Origin: Aeromicrobium sp. CnD17-E
Lineage (GTDB): Bacteria > Actinomycetota > Actinomycetes > Propionibacteriales > Nocardioidaceae
Length of the DNA stretch: 64,000 nt
Direction: 5' to 3'
Assembly (NCBI RefSeq): GCF_024124745.1
Contig: NZ_JAMXRU010000006.1
Location: 1 to 64,000 of the forward strand
Shown: one piece after another, positions 34,772 to 46,139 of the stretch
How positions within the stretch are numbered: the stretch's first letter is position 1
How the letters are laid out: each line of letters opens with the position of its first letter
Translations under genes and position numbers: made by a program
Notes under the pieces: model-generated
Told to the model about the DNA's origin: nothing
Databases searched by the model: none
The model's input: only the letters and a program-made list of their open reading frames with translations

Positions 34772-35284
34772 ATGGTCGCCGAGCTCCTGATCCACGGGGC
34801 CGCCTTCGCCTTCGGGGTGGGATCGGCGATCCTCCCGGTGTTCCTCAACGCCGAGGTCTACGTCGTCGCCATGGGCGCGACGATGCAGGACTGGATGCTG
34901 TTCTGGGGCGTCATGGCACTCAGCGTCGGCACGGTCGCGGGCAAGGCGCTCGTGTTCGTGCTGATCCGCGGTGGGTCGCAGCGCTTCCGTCGGGAGGCGC
35001 GACGCTCGGAGCCCCGCTACCGGTTCACGGCGTGGCTGCGGCGGGTCGGCGACCTGCTCCTGACCTGGCTCGACCGCCCGGTGCTCGGCGCGGCCACCGT
35101 GCTGCTGTCGTCCCTCCTGGCCGTGCCGCCGCTCGCGGTGGTGACGATCCTGGCGCCGCTGTCACGCCAGCGTCTCTGGGTGTTCCTCACGATGGTCTTC
35201 GTCGGTCGGACGGCGCAGTTCCTGGCCCTCGCCTTCCTCGTCCACGGGCTCGACCTGCTGGACGCCGTGCACGACCTGTGGTGA
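34772..35284 (+). CDS. Small VTT/DedA-like membrane protein
   Basis: A 170-residue protein with four to five hydrophobic segments and an amphipathic central part (GSQRFRREARRSEPRYRFTAWLRRVG). The first 60 residues (LNAEVYVVAMGATMQ, SVGTVAGKALVFVLIRGG) and the C-terminal PPLAVVTILAPL resemble VTT-domain (DedA/SNARE-associated) proteins, which act in lipid or cation homeostasis. Match is partial and by eye. It stands between prmC and tsaC in the same direction. Confidence 0.6.
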   Translation: MVAELLIHGAAFAFGVGSAILPVFLNAEVYVVAMGATMQDWMLFWGVMALSVGTVAGKALVFVLIRGGSQRFRREARRSEPRYRFTAWLRRVGDLLLTWLDRPVLGAATVLLSSLLAVPPLAVVTILAPLSRQRLWVFLTMVFVGRTAQFLALAFLVHGLDLLDAVHDLW

Positions 35285-35319
35285 GCGGCGGGCCCACCCG
35301 CGCCCGCTAGGGTGGTCCG

Positions 35320-35964
35320 GTGAGGTACGACTGCGCCGACGAGGAGATGCGCCGCACCGGCGTCGACGCCGCCCAGGCGGCGCTGGAGGCCGGCGAGCTC
35401 GCCGTGCTGCCCACCGACACCGTGTACGGCCTGGCCGCCGACGCGTTCTCGCCCGAGGCCGTCCAGCGCCTGCTGGACGCCAAGGGGCGCACGCGCCAGA
35501 AGCCGCCACCGGTCCTGGTCGGAGCGCCGACGACGCTCGAGGCACTGGTCACCGAGGTGCCGGGGTGGCTCCGGTCCATGACGACCGAGCTGTGGCCCGG
35601 ACCGCTCACCGTGGTGTGCCGGCAGCAGCCGTCGCTCACGTGGGACCTGGGGGAGACCCACCACACCGTCGCGGTGCGCATGCCCGACCACCCGGTCGCG
35701 CTCGGTCTGCTCAAGCAGACCGGCCCGCTCGCCGTGAGCAGCGCGAACCTCACCGGCGAGCCCGCCGCCACCACGATCGAGGACGCCGAGCGCATGCTGG
35801 GCACCTCCGTCAGCGTCTACCTCGACGCGGGGCAGAGCCCCGGAGGCACGGCGTCCACCATCCTCGACGTCACCGGCGCGACGCCGCGCATCCTGCGCGA
35901 GGGTCCGATCGGGCTCGACGTGCTCCACCGGTTCAACAACACGGTGGAGCCGCTCGGTGCGTGA
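35320..35964 (+). CDS. tsaC: L-threonylcarbamoyladenylate synthase (TsaC/Sua5)
   Basis: Makes threonylcarbamoyl-AMP for tRNA t6A modification from threonine, bicarbonate and ATP; 214 residues, the short form without a Sua5 C-terminal domain. Signature segments are LPTDTVYGLAADAF, DAKGRTRQKPPPVLVG (KxR for ATP), WPGPLTVV, VAVRMPDHPVALGL and SSANLTGEPAATT. GTG 35320 is the start. It overlaps the next gene by 8 bp, in the conserved prmC-tsaC-wecA order. Confidence 0.95.
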   Translation: MRYDCADEEMRRTGVDAAQAALEAGELAVLPTDTVYGLAADAFSPEAVQRLLDAKGRTRQKPPPVLVGAPTTLEALVTEVPGWLRSMTTELWPGPLTVVCRQQPSLTWDLGETHHTVAVRMPDHPVALGLLKQTGPLAVSSANLTGEPAATTIEDAERMLGTSVSVYLDAGQSPGGTASTILDVTGATPRILREGPIGLDVLHRFNNTVEPLGA

Positions 35965-37084
35965 GTACCTCGTCGTCTTCGGCGTCGCCCTGGGGGTGAC
36001 CTACCTCCTCGCCTCGATCGCCAGGACGCTCGCGATGCGCTTCGGTGCCGTCGCCAAGGTGCGCGACCGCGACGTGCACGCGATCCCCACCCCGTACTTC
36101 GGTGGCCCCGCCATGCTGGGCGGGCTCGTCTCGGCCTACTTGGTGGCGACCCACCTGCCGTTCCTGTCGCGCAACGAGGACGCCGTGTTCGGCGACGCCC
36201 GCGCGGTCATCGTCGGCGGTGCCGTCATCTGCCTCGTCGGCGTGATCGACGACCTCTTCGAGCTCGACGCGCTCAGCAAGTTCGCCGGCCAGGTCATGGC
36301 CGGCGTCGTCGTCGTCGCGATGGGACTGCAGTTCCTCTACCTGCCGCTGTACAACAACTACCTCGGGCTCGACAACGCGCAGTCGATCATCTTCACGGTG
36401 CTGCTGATCGTCACCACCGCGAACGCGGTGAACTTCGTCGACGGCCTCGACGGGCTGGCGGCCGGCATGGTCGCGATCGGCGCGGTGGCCTTCTTCTCGT
36501 ACGCCTTCTCCCTCGCGGTCGTCAACGGCGAGGCACGCGCCATCGGCGCCGCCCTGCTGACGGCCGCCCTGGCGGGCGCCTGCCTCGGCATCCTGCCGCA
36601 CAACTTCTTCCCGGCTCGCATGTTCATCGGCGACTCCGGGTCGATGCTGATCGGCTTCGTCCTCGCGTGCTCCTCGATCAGCCTCACGGGGCAGTTCCCG
36701 GCCACCAGCCTGTCCGAGGGCGTGGGCGGCGGGGCGGCAAGCTTCCTGCCCGCCCTGCTGCCGCTCTTCCTGCCGTTCGCGATCCTCATCGTGCCGTTCG
36801 TCGACCTGGGCCTCGCGGTCGTGCGACGCACCCGCGCGGGACGGTCGCCGTTCAGCCCGGACAAGATGCACATCCACCACCGGCTGCTCGAGATCGGGCA
36901 CTCCCACCGTCGCGCCGTGCTGCTCATGTACGCCGCCGCCGGTCTGGTCGCCTTCGGCAGCGTCGTGGTGAGCCTGTTCAGCGGCTGGCAGTCGATCGTC
37001 GGGTTCGGCGTGCTGAGCGTGCTCACGGCCGCGGCCGTGTTCGTGCTGCCGCGGCTCGAGCAGCGCGTCTGGGACGGCTCGTGA
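35957..37084 (+). CDS. wecA: Undecaprenyl-phosphate sugar-1-phosphate transferase (WecA/MraY family)
   Basis: Polytopic membrane enzyme (375 aa, about 11 helices) transferring a sugar-1-phosphate to decaprenyl/undecaprenyl phosphate, the first step of arabinogalactan-linker or teichoic-type polymers. The polyprenyl glycosylphosphotransferase motifs are visible: IPTPYFGGPAML, VGVIDDLFELDAL (DD pair), NAVNFVDGLDGLAAG (NxxNxxDGLDG), MFIGDSGSMLIGF, and the HIHHRLLEIGHSH basic loop. Located, as in mycobacteria (rfe), just upstream of the atp operon. Confidence 0.92.
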   Translation: MREYLVVFGVALGVTYLLASIARTLAMRFGAVAKVRDRDVHAIPTPYFGGPAMLGGLVSAYLVATHLPFLSRNEDAVFGDARAVIVGGAVICLVGVIDDLFELDALSKFAGQVMAGVVVVAMGLQFLYLPLYNNYLGLDNAQSIIFTVLLIVTTANAVNFVDGLDGLAAGMVAIGAVAFFSYAFSLAVVNGEARAIGAALLTAALAGACLGILPHNFFPARMFIGDSGSMLIGFVLACSSISLTGQFPATSLSEGVGGGAASFLPALLPLFLPFAILIVPFVDLGLAVVRRTRAGRSPFSPDKMHIHHRLLEIGHSHRRAVLLMYAAAGLVAFGSVVVSLFSGWQSIVGFGVLSVLTAAAVFVLPRLEQRVWDGS

Positions 37085-37500
37085 GGTCCCCGGACCGGTC
37101 GGCCCTCCGCACGCAGGCCGTCGCGTACGGGGCCGTCGTGGCCCTCACCGCCGTGACGGGGCTGGCCGCGCGGGGGACCGCCGGGCTGCTGGGCGCCCTG
37201 CTCGCGGGCGTCGTCGTCGCCGTGTTCCTCGGCTCGACGCCCGTCGTCCTGAACCCGGTGGCGCGCTCGAGCCCGGTGCTCTCGCTCCCTGCGGCGGTGC
37301 TCTTCTTCCTCGTCAAGGCGTTCGCGGCCATGGCCGTGCTGTTCCTGCTCTTCGACGTCGGGGGAGTGGCCGGGCACGTCGACCGTCGCGTCTTCGGCCT
37401 CGCCGCGGTGGTGTGCAGCCTCGCCTGGACCGCCCTGGCGCTGTGGTCGTTCCGGCGCCGCCGGGTCCTCACCTATGACCTGGGCGACACCCCGTCGTGA
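37081..37500 (+). CDS. AtpI-like membrane protein
   Basis: 139-residue protein with four hydrophobic segments. It occupies the AtpI position immediately before atpB and starts with GTG overlapping the wecA stop by 4 bp. Sequence conservation is weak; AtpI proteins assist ATP synthase c-ring assembly or cation supply, and this role is inferred from position and topology only. A 136-bp gap with no recognisable gene separates it from atpB, probably containing an atp promoter. Confidence 0.65.
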   Translation: MRSPDRSALRTQAVAYGAVVALTAVTGLAARGTAGLLGALLAGVVVAVFLGSTPVVLNPVARSSPVLSLPAAVLFFLVKAFAAMAVLFLLFDVGGVAGHVDRRVFGLAAVVCSLAWTALALWSFRRRRVLTYDLGDTPS

Positions 37501-37636
37501 CCCCCTGGTAGCCTCACTCATGCGCCGGACCGGAACCGCACAGCGACCGGGCTCGACGTGAACGATGACGCTGGCCGTACTGCCGGATCGCCGACCTTCG
37601 TCGGAATCGACCGCGCCATGAGACAAAGGTGACCGA

Positions 37637-38443
37637 GTGACCCTCGCCTCGACCGCCCTGGTGGCTGCCGCTGACGGCCCGCCGCAGCCCGGCCCCGGGA
37701 GCTTCCTGCTCCCGCCGACGTTCACGATCGGCGGGTGGGAGGTCAACAAGCCCGAGCTGTTCCTCGTGCTGTCGCTGGTGATCGTCTTCGCCTTCGCCTA
37801 CGCCACGAGCCGCAAGGCCCAGGTCGTGCCCGGGCGCCTGCAGTTCGCCGGTGAGCTCGTCTACGGGTTCATCCGCAACTCCATCGCGCGCGACAACATC
37901 GGCAGCGCCGACTACATGAAGTACGTCCCGTACCTCTTCACGGTCTTCCTCTTCGTGCTGGTCAACAACTTCTACGGCGTCATCCCGGTGATCCAGTTCC
38001 CGTCGATGTCGAAGTTCGGCTTCCCGGTCGCACTGGCGCTGGTCACGTGGTTGATCTACAACGTCGCCGGCATCGGTCGTCACGGCTTCTTCGGCTACCT
38101 CAAGCACCAGACGGTGCCGGCCGGCGCCAAGGGTCCGATCCTCATCGCCCTGGTGCCGCTGGAGTTCCTCTCCAACATCATCGTGCGCCCCTTCACGCTG
38201 GCGCTGCGTCTCTTCGCGACGATGTTCGCCGGCCACCTGCTGATCCTGCTGTTCTCCCTGGGAGCCGCCTACCTGGTCACGGGCTACGCCAACGCCGCCA
38301 TCGGCGTCCCGGCCGGCGTGCTCTCCTTCGTGCTCGGCATCGGGGTCAGCTTCCTCGACATGCTGATCATGTTCCTGCAGGCCTACGTCTTCACGCTGCT
38401 GACCGCGATGTACATCGGCAGCGCGATCGCCGACGAGCACTGA
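37637..38443 (+). CDS. atpB: ATP synthase Fo subunit a
   Basis: Proton-channel subunit of the F1Fo ATP synthase, 268 residues with five to six helices. The essential arginine lies in [17 protein letters not shown], and the C-terminal helix has [29 protein letters not shown] 37637 follows AAAGGTGACC. First gene of the complete atpBEFHAGDC operon; gene order is the bacterial standard. Confidence 0.97.
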   Translation: MTLASTALVAAADGPPQPGPGSFLLPPTFTIGGWEVNKPELFLVLSLVIVFAFAYATSRKAQVVPGRLQFAGELVYGFIRNSIARDNIGSADYMKYVPYLFTVFLFVLVNNFYGVIPVIQFPSMSKFGFPVALALVTWLIYNVAGIGRHGFFGYLKHQTVPAGAKGPILIALVPLEFLSNIIVRPFTLALRLFATMFAGHLLILLFSLGAAYLVTGYANAAIGVPAGVLSFVLGIGVSFLDMLIMFLQAYVFTLLTAMYIGSAIADEH

Positions 38444-38519
38444 GCTCGGCCGGCTCCATCCGACCACTTCTCGACCCGCACCAGACGCGTCCGCGTCGTC
38501 ACGAAAGGAAAGAACCGTC

Positions 38520-38732
38520 ATGAATGGTTCCATCGCCACCGTCGGCCTCGGCCTCGCTGCCATCGGCCCGGCCATCGCCGTCGGTCTGATCTTCGCCGCC
38601 TACGTCACGGGCGTCGCCCGTCAGCCCGAGGCGCAGGGCCGTCTCCAGGGCATCGCGATCTTCGGCTTCGTCCTCGCGGAGCAGTTCTTCATCATCGCGC
38701 TGGCCCTCGCCTTCGTCTTCGGCTACAACTGA
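38520..38732 (+). CDS. atpE: ATP synthase Fo subunit c
   Basis: Proteolipid forming the rotor ring (70 aa, two helices). The proton-carrying carboxylate is E54 in [14 protein letters not shown]; the polar loop is [10 protein letters not shown]. The glycine-rich first helix ([14 protein letters not shown]) is typical. A good ribosome-binding site (AAAGGAAAG) precedes the ATG. Confidence 0.98.
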   Translation: MNGSIATVGLGLAAIGPAIAVGLIFAAYVTGVARQPEAQGRLQGIAIFGFVLAEQFFIIALALAFVFGYN

Positions 38733-38755
38733 TCCTCTGCTAAGGGAGATTCACC

Positions 38756-39295
38756 ATGAGCGCGATCCTGGTCGCAGCAGCTGAGGGGGAGGAGCACAAC
38801 CCCCTGATCCCGGAGCTGCCGGAGATCGTCCTGGGCCTGGTGGTCCTGGGGATCCTCTTCCTCCTGATCCGCAAGTTCGTCGTGCCCAACTTCGAGAAGG
38901 CCTTCGCCGAGCGCACGGCCGCGATCGAGGGTGGGATCGAGGAGGCCAAGTCGGCGCAGCAGGAGGCCCAGGCCGCGCTCGAGCAGTACACGGCGCAGCT
39001 CGCCGACGCCCGCCACGAGGCCGCTCGCATCCGCGAGGAGGCCAAGGAGCAGGGCGCGCAGATCATCGCCGAGCTCCGGGCCCAGGCCCAGGAGGAGGCT
39101 GCCCGCATCACCGCGACCGCGCACGCGCAGGTCGAGGCGGAGCGCTCGCAGGCCCTCGCCCAGCTCAAGTCCGAGGTGGGCTCGCTCGCCACGGACCTCG
39201 CGGGGCGCATCGTCGGTGAGTCGCTCGAGGACGAGGCGCGTCAGCGTCGCACCGTCGAGCGCTTCATCACGGAGCTGGAGGGGTCGGCCAACTGA
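38756..39295 (+). CDS. atpF: ATP synthase Fo subunit b
   Basis: Stator stalk subunit of 179 residues: one membrane helix at about 25-45 (IVLGLVVLGILFLLIRKFVV) followed by a long charged coiled coil to the end (many E/A/Q residues) that reaches subunit delta. TAAGGGAG provides a strong ribosome-binding site. Stop shares a base with atpH (TGATG). Confidence 0.97.
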   Translation: MSAILVAAAEGEEHNPLIPELPEIVLGLVVLGILFLLIRKFVVPNFEKAFAERTAAIEGGIEEAKSAQQEAQAALEQYTAQLADARHEAARIREEAKEQGAQIIAELRAQAQEEAARITATAHAQVEAERSQALAQLKSEVGSLATDLAGRIVGESLEDEARQRRTVERFITELEGSAN

Positions 39296-40092
39296 TGCGA
39301 GGCATCTCCGCGCGGTCCCTCGAGGAGGTCCTGTCCGCCGTCGAGTCGGCACAGGACTCGGCGGACCTCGGCACGCAGCTGTTCGGCGTCGTGTCCCTGC
39401 TGGACGCCAACCCGGCGCTGCGCCGGGTGCTCACCGACCCGTCGACCGAGTCCGACGCCAAGGCGGGTCTCGCGTCCCGTGTGCTCGGCTCGCAGGTCGG
39501 TCCGGGCACGGTCGACGTCGTCCGTGCCGCCGCCGCCGCGCGGTGGAACGCCGGTCGTGACCTCGCCGACGCCCTCGAGACCGCCGGCGCCAGCGCCGTG
39601 GTCGCGCGGGCCGACGCCGCCGGCTCGCTGGAGCAGCTCGAGACCGAGCTGTTCGAGATCGGACGCGCCGTGGCCGCCGACGTCGAGCTCCGCGGTGTCG
39701 TCGCCGACCGGTCCTACCCGGCCCAGGCGAAGGCGACGCTGCTCGCTACCCTGTTCGGCTCGAAGGTCTCCACCGAGGCGCTCGAGCTCGCTCAGCAGGC
39801 CGTGGTGGCACGTACCGGCTCCTTCGAGAAGGTGCTCACCGCCTTCGGCGAGGTGGCCGCGCAGCGTCGCGACCGCGCCGTGGCCGTCGTGCGGGTCGCC
39901 TACGACCTCTCCGACGACGAGCGCACCCGACTCGCCTCGGCCCTGGCCGCCAAGTACGGACGCGACGTGCACCTCAACGTCGTCGTCGACCCGAGCGTCG
40001 TCGGAGGCATCGCCGTCTCCCTCGGCGGCGAGGTCGTCGACGGCACCATGTCCAGCCGGCTCGAGGCCGCCCGTCGGCGGCTCGCGGGCTGA
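39295..40092 (+). CDS. atpH: ATP synthase F1 subunit delta
   Basis: 265-residue delta subunit (longer than the about 180 of many bacteria but normal in actinobacteria). It links the b stalk to the alpha3beta3 head. The C-terminal signature [27 protein letters not shown] is intact, with the helical N-terminal domain before it. Translationally coupled to atpF by one-base overlap. Confidence 0.96.
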   Translation: MRGISARSLEEVLSAVESAQDSADLGTQLFGVVSLLDANPALRRVLTDPSTESDAKAGLASRVLGSQVGPGTVDVVRAAAAARWNAGRDLADALETAGASAVVARADAAGSLEQLETELFEIGRAVAADVELRGVVADRSYPAQAKATLLATLFGSKVSTEALELAQQAVVARTGSFEKVLTAFGEVAAQRRDRAVAVVRVAYDLSDDERTRLASALAAKYGRDVHLNVVVDPSVVGGIAVSLGGEVVDGTMSSRLEAARRRLAG

Positions 40093-40151
40093 CCCACCCC
40101 ACCACTTCCGGCTCCACCCAGCCACCAGACCCACAGAAGGCAGGCAGAAAC

Positions 40152-41792
40152 ATGACGGAACTCTCCATCCGTCCCGAGGAGATCCGCGACGCGCTGCAGC
40201 AGTTCGTCTCCGAGTACTCCCCGAGCGCCAGCAAGACCGAAGAGGTCGGCATCGTCGCCGAGGCGGCGGACGGCATCGCGCGCGTCGAGGGTCTGCCCTC
40301 GGCCATGGCCAACGAGCTCCTCGAGTTCGAGGACGGCACGCTCGGCCTCGCGCTGAACCTCGACGTCCGCGAGATCGGTGTCGTCATCCTGGGTGACTTC
40401 GCCGGCATCGAGGAGGGTCAGAAGGTCAAGCGCACCGGCGAGGTGCTGTCGGTCCCCGTGGGCGACGGCTACCTCGGCCGCGTCGTGGACCCGCTGGGCG
40501 AGCCGATCGACGGTCTCGGCGAGATCGCCACCGACGGTCGTCGCGCCCTGGAGCTCCAGGCGCCCACCGTCGTGCAGCGCAAGTCGGTGCACGAGCCGCT
40601 CATGACCGGCATCAAGGCGATCGACTCGCTGACGCCGATCGGCCGCGGTCAGCGCCAGCTGATCATCGGCGACCGCCAGACCGGCAAGACCGCCATCGCG
40701 ATCGACACGATCATCAACCAGAAGGAGTTCTGGGAGAGCGGCGACCCGACCAAGCAGGTCCGCTGCATCTACGTCGGCATCGGCCAGAAGGGCTCGACCA
40801 TCGCCGGCGTGCGCGGCGCCCTCGAGGACGCCGGCGCGCTGGAGTACACGACCATCGTGGCCGCTCCCGCCTCCGACTCCGCAGGCTTCAAGTACCTCGC
40901 GCCCTACACGGGCTCGGCCATCGGCCAGCACTGGATGTACCAGGGCAAGCACGTCCTGATCATCTTCGACGACCTCTCGAAGCAGGCCGAGGCCTACCGC
41001 GCCGTCTCGCTGCTGCTGCGTCGTCCGCCGGGCCGCGAGGCCTACCCCGGTGACGTCTTCTACCTCCACAGCAGGCTGCTCGAGCGCTGCGCCAAGCTCA
41101 GCGACGACCTCGGCGCGGGCTCGATGACCGGTCTGCCGATCATCGAGACGAAGGCCAACGACGTGTCGGCCTACATCCCGACCAACGTCATCTCGATCAC
41201 CGACGGCCAGATCTTCCTGCAGTCGGACCTCTTCAACGCCAACCAGCGTCCCGCGGTCGACGTCGGCATCTCGGTGTCGCGCGTCGGTGGCGCGGCGATG
41301 ACGAAGGCGATGAAGGCGGTCACCGGCTCGCTCAAGGTCGACCTCGCGCAGTTCCGCGCCATGGAGGCCTTCGCCATGTTCGCCTCCGACCTCGACGCCG
41401 CGTCGAAGGCGCAGCTCGCCCGTGGTCAGCGCCTCATGGAGCTGTTCAAGCAGGGTCAGTACGCGCCGTTCCCGATGGAGCAGCAGGTCGTCTCGCTGTG
41501 GGCCGGTACCCAGGGCAAGCTCGACCCGGTTCCCGTCGAGGACATCAGCCGCTTCGAGGAGGAGTTCCTCGACTACGTCAAGCGCTCGCACGAGGGCATC
41601 TTCTCGGCGGTCCGCGAGACCGGGAAGTTCGACGACGACACCGCGTCGTCGCTCGAGTCGGCCTACGAGGCGTTCCTCGAGCAGTTCGAGACCAGCGAGG
41701 GCGAGCGCATCTCGGTCGGTCGCGAGGAGTTCGAGGCTCTTGACGACGAGGACGTCGAGCAGGAGCAGATCGTCAAGCAGAAGCGGAGCTGA
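40152..41792 (+). CDS. atpA: ATP synthase F1 subunit alpha
   Basis: 546-residue non-catalytic nucleotide-binding subunit. The P-loop [11 protein letters not shown], the arginine finger region of [18 protein letters not shown], and [16 protein letters not shown] are present. A C-terminal extension after about 500, rich in acidic residues and ending in [11 protein letters not shown], is typical of actinobacterial alpha subunits; in mycobacteria such an extension suppresses ATP hydrolysis (family knowledge). Confidence 0.98.
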   Translation: MTELSIRPEEIRDALQQFVSEYSPSASKTEEVGIVAEAADGIARVEGLPSAMANELLEFEDGTLGLALNLDVREIGVVILGDFAGIEEGQKVKRTGEVLSVPVGDGYLGRVVDPLGEPIDGLGEIATDGRRALELQAPTVVQRKSVHEPLMTGIKAIDSLTPIGRGQRQLIIGDRQTGKTAIAIDTIINQKEFWESGDPTKQVRCIYVGIGQKGSTIAGVRGALEDAGALEYTTIVAAPASDSAGFKYLAPYTGSAIGQHWMYQGKHVLIIFDDLSKQAEAYRAVSLLLRRPPGREAYPGDVFYLHSRLLERCAKLSDDLGAGSMTGLPIIETKANDVSAYIPTNVISITDGQIFLQSDLFNANQRPAVDVGISVSRVGGAAMTKAMKAVTGSLKVDLAQFRAMEAFAMFASDLDAASKAQLARGQRLMELFKQGQYAPFPMEQQVVSLWAGTQGKLDPVPVEDISRFEEEFLDYVKRSHEGIFSAVRETGKFDDDTASSLESAYEAFLEQFETSEGERISVGREEFEALDDEDVEQEQIVKQKRS

Positions 41793-41798
41793 CCCACT

Positions 41799-44180
<2,382 letters not shown>

Positions 44181-44181
<1 letters not shown>

Positions 44182-44555
44182 TGGCCGACACGTCGCTCCA
44201 GGTCGAGCTGGTCGCAGCCGACCGCGTCGTGTGGTCGGGCCAGGCCGACGAGGTCGTCGCGCGCACCGTCGAGGGTGACCTCGGCGTCCTCGTCGGGCAC
44301 GCGCCGCTGCTGTCGGTCCTCGTGCCCGGCGTGGTGAAGATCAAGGCGGGCACGGAGACCGTGGTGGCCGTCGTCGAGGACGGGTTCCTGTCCGTCGCCG
44401 ACGACCGCGTGTCCATCCTCAGCGAGGACACGTCCCTCGTCTCCGAGCTCGACCGTGAGCAGGTGCAGGCCGAGCTCGAGCAGGCGCGTTCCGCGGACGA
44501 CACCGACGCGGTGCTGCGCGCCGAGGCCAAGCTGCGGGGCATCGAGCTCGCCTAG
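44181..44555 (+). CDS. atpC: ATP synthase F1 subunit epsilon
   Basis: 124-residue epsilon subunit. The N-terminal beta sandwich (LQVELVAADRVVWSGQADEVVARTVEGDLGVLVGHAPLL, in two parts) is complete and the C-terminal helices are short (REQVQAELEQARSADDTDAVLRAEAKL). Last gene of the operon; followed after 33 bp by the conserved DUF2550 gene. Confidence 0.97.
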
Positions 44556-44588
44556 CACCGGACGACTGCCGGAGGAGGGAGGGGCCGG

Positions 44589-45035
44589 GTGCCCCTGTGG
44601 TTGTGGGCCGTGGACCTCGTCCTGGCCGCGATCGCCCTCAGCGTGCTCCTGCTGGCGGTGCTGGTGCTTCGACGCCGGTACCTGGCGCGGCGGCTCGGCG
44701 CGTTCGACCTGAGCATCAACAAGCGGGACGCGGCGTCGGCCCAGGGCTGGACCCTGGGCCTCGCCGTGTACCGCGGCAGCACGCTGGAGTGGTACCGCAC
44801 GTTCTCGCTGCGGATGCGCCCCGCCTACCGCTTCACGCGGGACGCGATGCTCGTCGACGGTCGGCGCGAGCCTGTCGGGGGAGAGGTGCATGCGATCCAC
44901 GACGGCCACGTGGTCGTCGCGACTGACAACGGGACCGCCGTACGTCAGCTGGCGCTCACGCCTGCGGCGCTCACCGGTCTGCTCGCGTGGCTCGAGGCCT
45001 CGCCCCCGGGTCGTAGCGTCAGCACGGTCGTCTGA
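44589..45035 (+). CDS. DUF2550 family membrane-anchored protein
   Basis: 148 residues: one N-terminal transmembrane helix at 5-27 (WAVDLVLAAIALSVLLLAVLV), then a soluble cytoplasmic domain (WTLGLAVYRGSTLEWYRTFS, LRMRPAYRFTRDAM). The family is actinobacterial and always near atpC, but its role is unknown. GTG 44589 has GAGGAGGGAGG immediately upstream, so it is probably translated from the atp transcript. Confidence 0.88.
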   Translation: MPLWLWAVDLVLAAIALSVLLLAVLVLRRRYLARRLGAFDLSINKRDAASAQGWTLGLAVYRGSTLEWYRTFSLRMRPAYRFTRDAMLVDGRREPVGGEVHAIHDGHVVVATDNGTAVRQLALTPAALTGLLAWLEASPPGRSVSTVV

Positions 45036-45174
45036 CGGCACGAGGCCGGACAGGCTGGACGATCGGCCCGCCACGTCGCCGAGGAGGTTGACGTCGGTCG
45101 AGGACTAGGCGACGATGACTCACACGAGCCATGCCCGGACGTCCCGGGTTCCCCCGATGGAACAGGTAGCCACC

Positions 45175-45348
45175 ATGAACCGCACCTTCAAGCGCCTCGT
45201 CGTCGCGACCTTCGCCTCGGCGGTCGCCGTCCTTCCGCTCTCGATGCCCGCGCAGGCCGACACCGGTACCAAGCCGGCCGCCACCAAGGTCGTCAAGGGC
45301 GACAGCACCGGCGGCGCGACCACCCAGCGCGCGATCGACTGGGAGTGA
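45175..45348 (+). CDS. Small secreted peptide, function unknown
   Basis: A 57-residue product with a clear signal peptide: basic start MNRTFKRL, hydrophobic core VVATFASAVAVLPLS, cleavage motif AQA before DTGTKP. The mature part would be only about 30 residues, hydrophilic and without cysteine. ATG 45175 is preferred to the in-frame ATG 45115, which would place 20 extra residues before the signal. The strong terminator 22 bp downstream supports a real transcription unit. Not recognised. Confidence 0.65.
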   Translation: MNRTFKRLVVATFASAVAVLPLSMPAQADTGTKPAATKVVKGDSTGGATTQRAIDWE

Positions 45349-45370
45349 CCCCAGCACCTCGCTGACCTGA

Positions 45371-45409
45371 CCGTCGCCCACGTCCCTTCCCCAGGGACGT
45401 GGGCGACGG
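45371..45409. terminator. Strong bidirectional terminator
   Basis: Perfect 17-bp stem (45371-45387 with 45393-45409) and loop TCCCC, between the small secreted-peptide gene and the convergent cobalamin adenosyltransferase gene. Confidence 0.88.
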
Positions 45410-45439
45410 TGCGTCCGGGCCGGTGTGCGAGCGGTCGAC

Positions 45440-46012
45440 TCAGCGTTCGCCGCCAGGCACCCACAGCACGTCGCCGACCTCGCGGTTGGCGTAGCGACCG
45501 AGGATGAACAGCAGGTCGCTGAGCCGGTTGAGGTAGCGCGCGGTGAGCGGGTTCATCGTCGGACCGTGCACCTCGATGGCGGCCCACGCGGACCGTTCGG
45601 CCCGTCGGGTCACGGTGCGCGCCACGTGCAGCGCCGACGCCGAGCGCGTGCCGCCCGGGAGGATGAACGAGCGCAGCTTCTCGAGCCGCTCGTTGTAGTC
45701 GTCGCACCAGCCCTCCAGCCGGTCGACGTACTCCGGCTCGACCCGCAGCGGGGGGTGCTCCGGGTTCTCCACGACGGGGGCGCCGAGATCGGCGCCGACG
45801 TCGAACAGGTCGTTCTGCACGTGACGCACGATCTGCACGACGTCGTCCTCGAGCTCGTCGAACGACAGCGCGAGGCCCAGCTGGCTGTTCGCCTCGTCGA
45901 CGTCGGCGTAGGCGACCAGTCGCAGGTCGTTCTTCGACGTACGGCTGAAGTCGACGAGGTTCGTCGTGCCGTCGTCACCGGTGCGGGTGTAGATGCGCGT
46001 CAGGTTGACCAT
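45440..46012 (-). CDS. Cob(I)alamin adenosyltransferase, PduO type
   Basis: Transfers the adenosyl group from ATP to cob(I)alamin, supplying adenosylcobalamin; 190 residues. ATP-binding start TRIYTRTGDDGTT, the conserved ADVDEANSQLGLAL, and the C-terminal ARTVTRRAERSAWAA and NRLSDLLFILGRYAN segments are intact. It diverges from ecm, whose mutase requires this cofactor, so the two share an intergenic control region of 127 bp. In mycobacteria the orthologue also lies downstream of atp. Confidence 0.95.
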   Translation of the reverse strand: MVNLTRIYTRTGDDGTTNLVDFSRTSKNDLRLVAYADVDEANSQLGLALSFDELEDDVVQIVRHVQNDLFDVGADLGAPVVENPEHPPLRVEPEYVDRLEGWCDDYNERLEKLRSFILPGGTRSASALHVARTVTRRAERSAWAAIEVHGPTMNPLTARYLNRLSDLLFILGRYANREVGDVLWVPGGER

Positions 46013-46116
46013 GGCCTCACCCTAGGGCGTGGCGCCGGGACCGGCTGGATGCGAGAGCGACGTCGTCGGGGCGTGTGAGGTGGGTCGCGTGGCTCACAGA
46101 GTCTGCCACGTCACGT

Positions 46117-46132
46117 TACGGCGCGGTAACCT
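46117..46132 (+). promoter_or_regulatory. ecm promoter with motif shared with ccr
   Basis: TACGGCGCGGTAAC (46117-46130) shares TACGNCNCGGTAAC with the ccr promoter. TAACCT (46127-46132) fits a -10 element and lies 7 bp before the ATG, so the ecm message may be leaderless; no good ribosome-binding site is visible. GTTAC...GTAAC forms an inverted repeat around it. Confidence 0.5.
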
Positions 46133-46139
46133 GACGGGC

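Noticed and set aside
45115-45174. Upstream ATG 45115 for the secreted peptide
   Set aside because: It would put 20 polar residues before the signal peptide, which would interfere with export.
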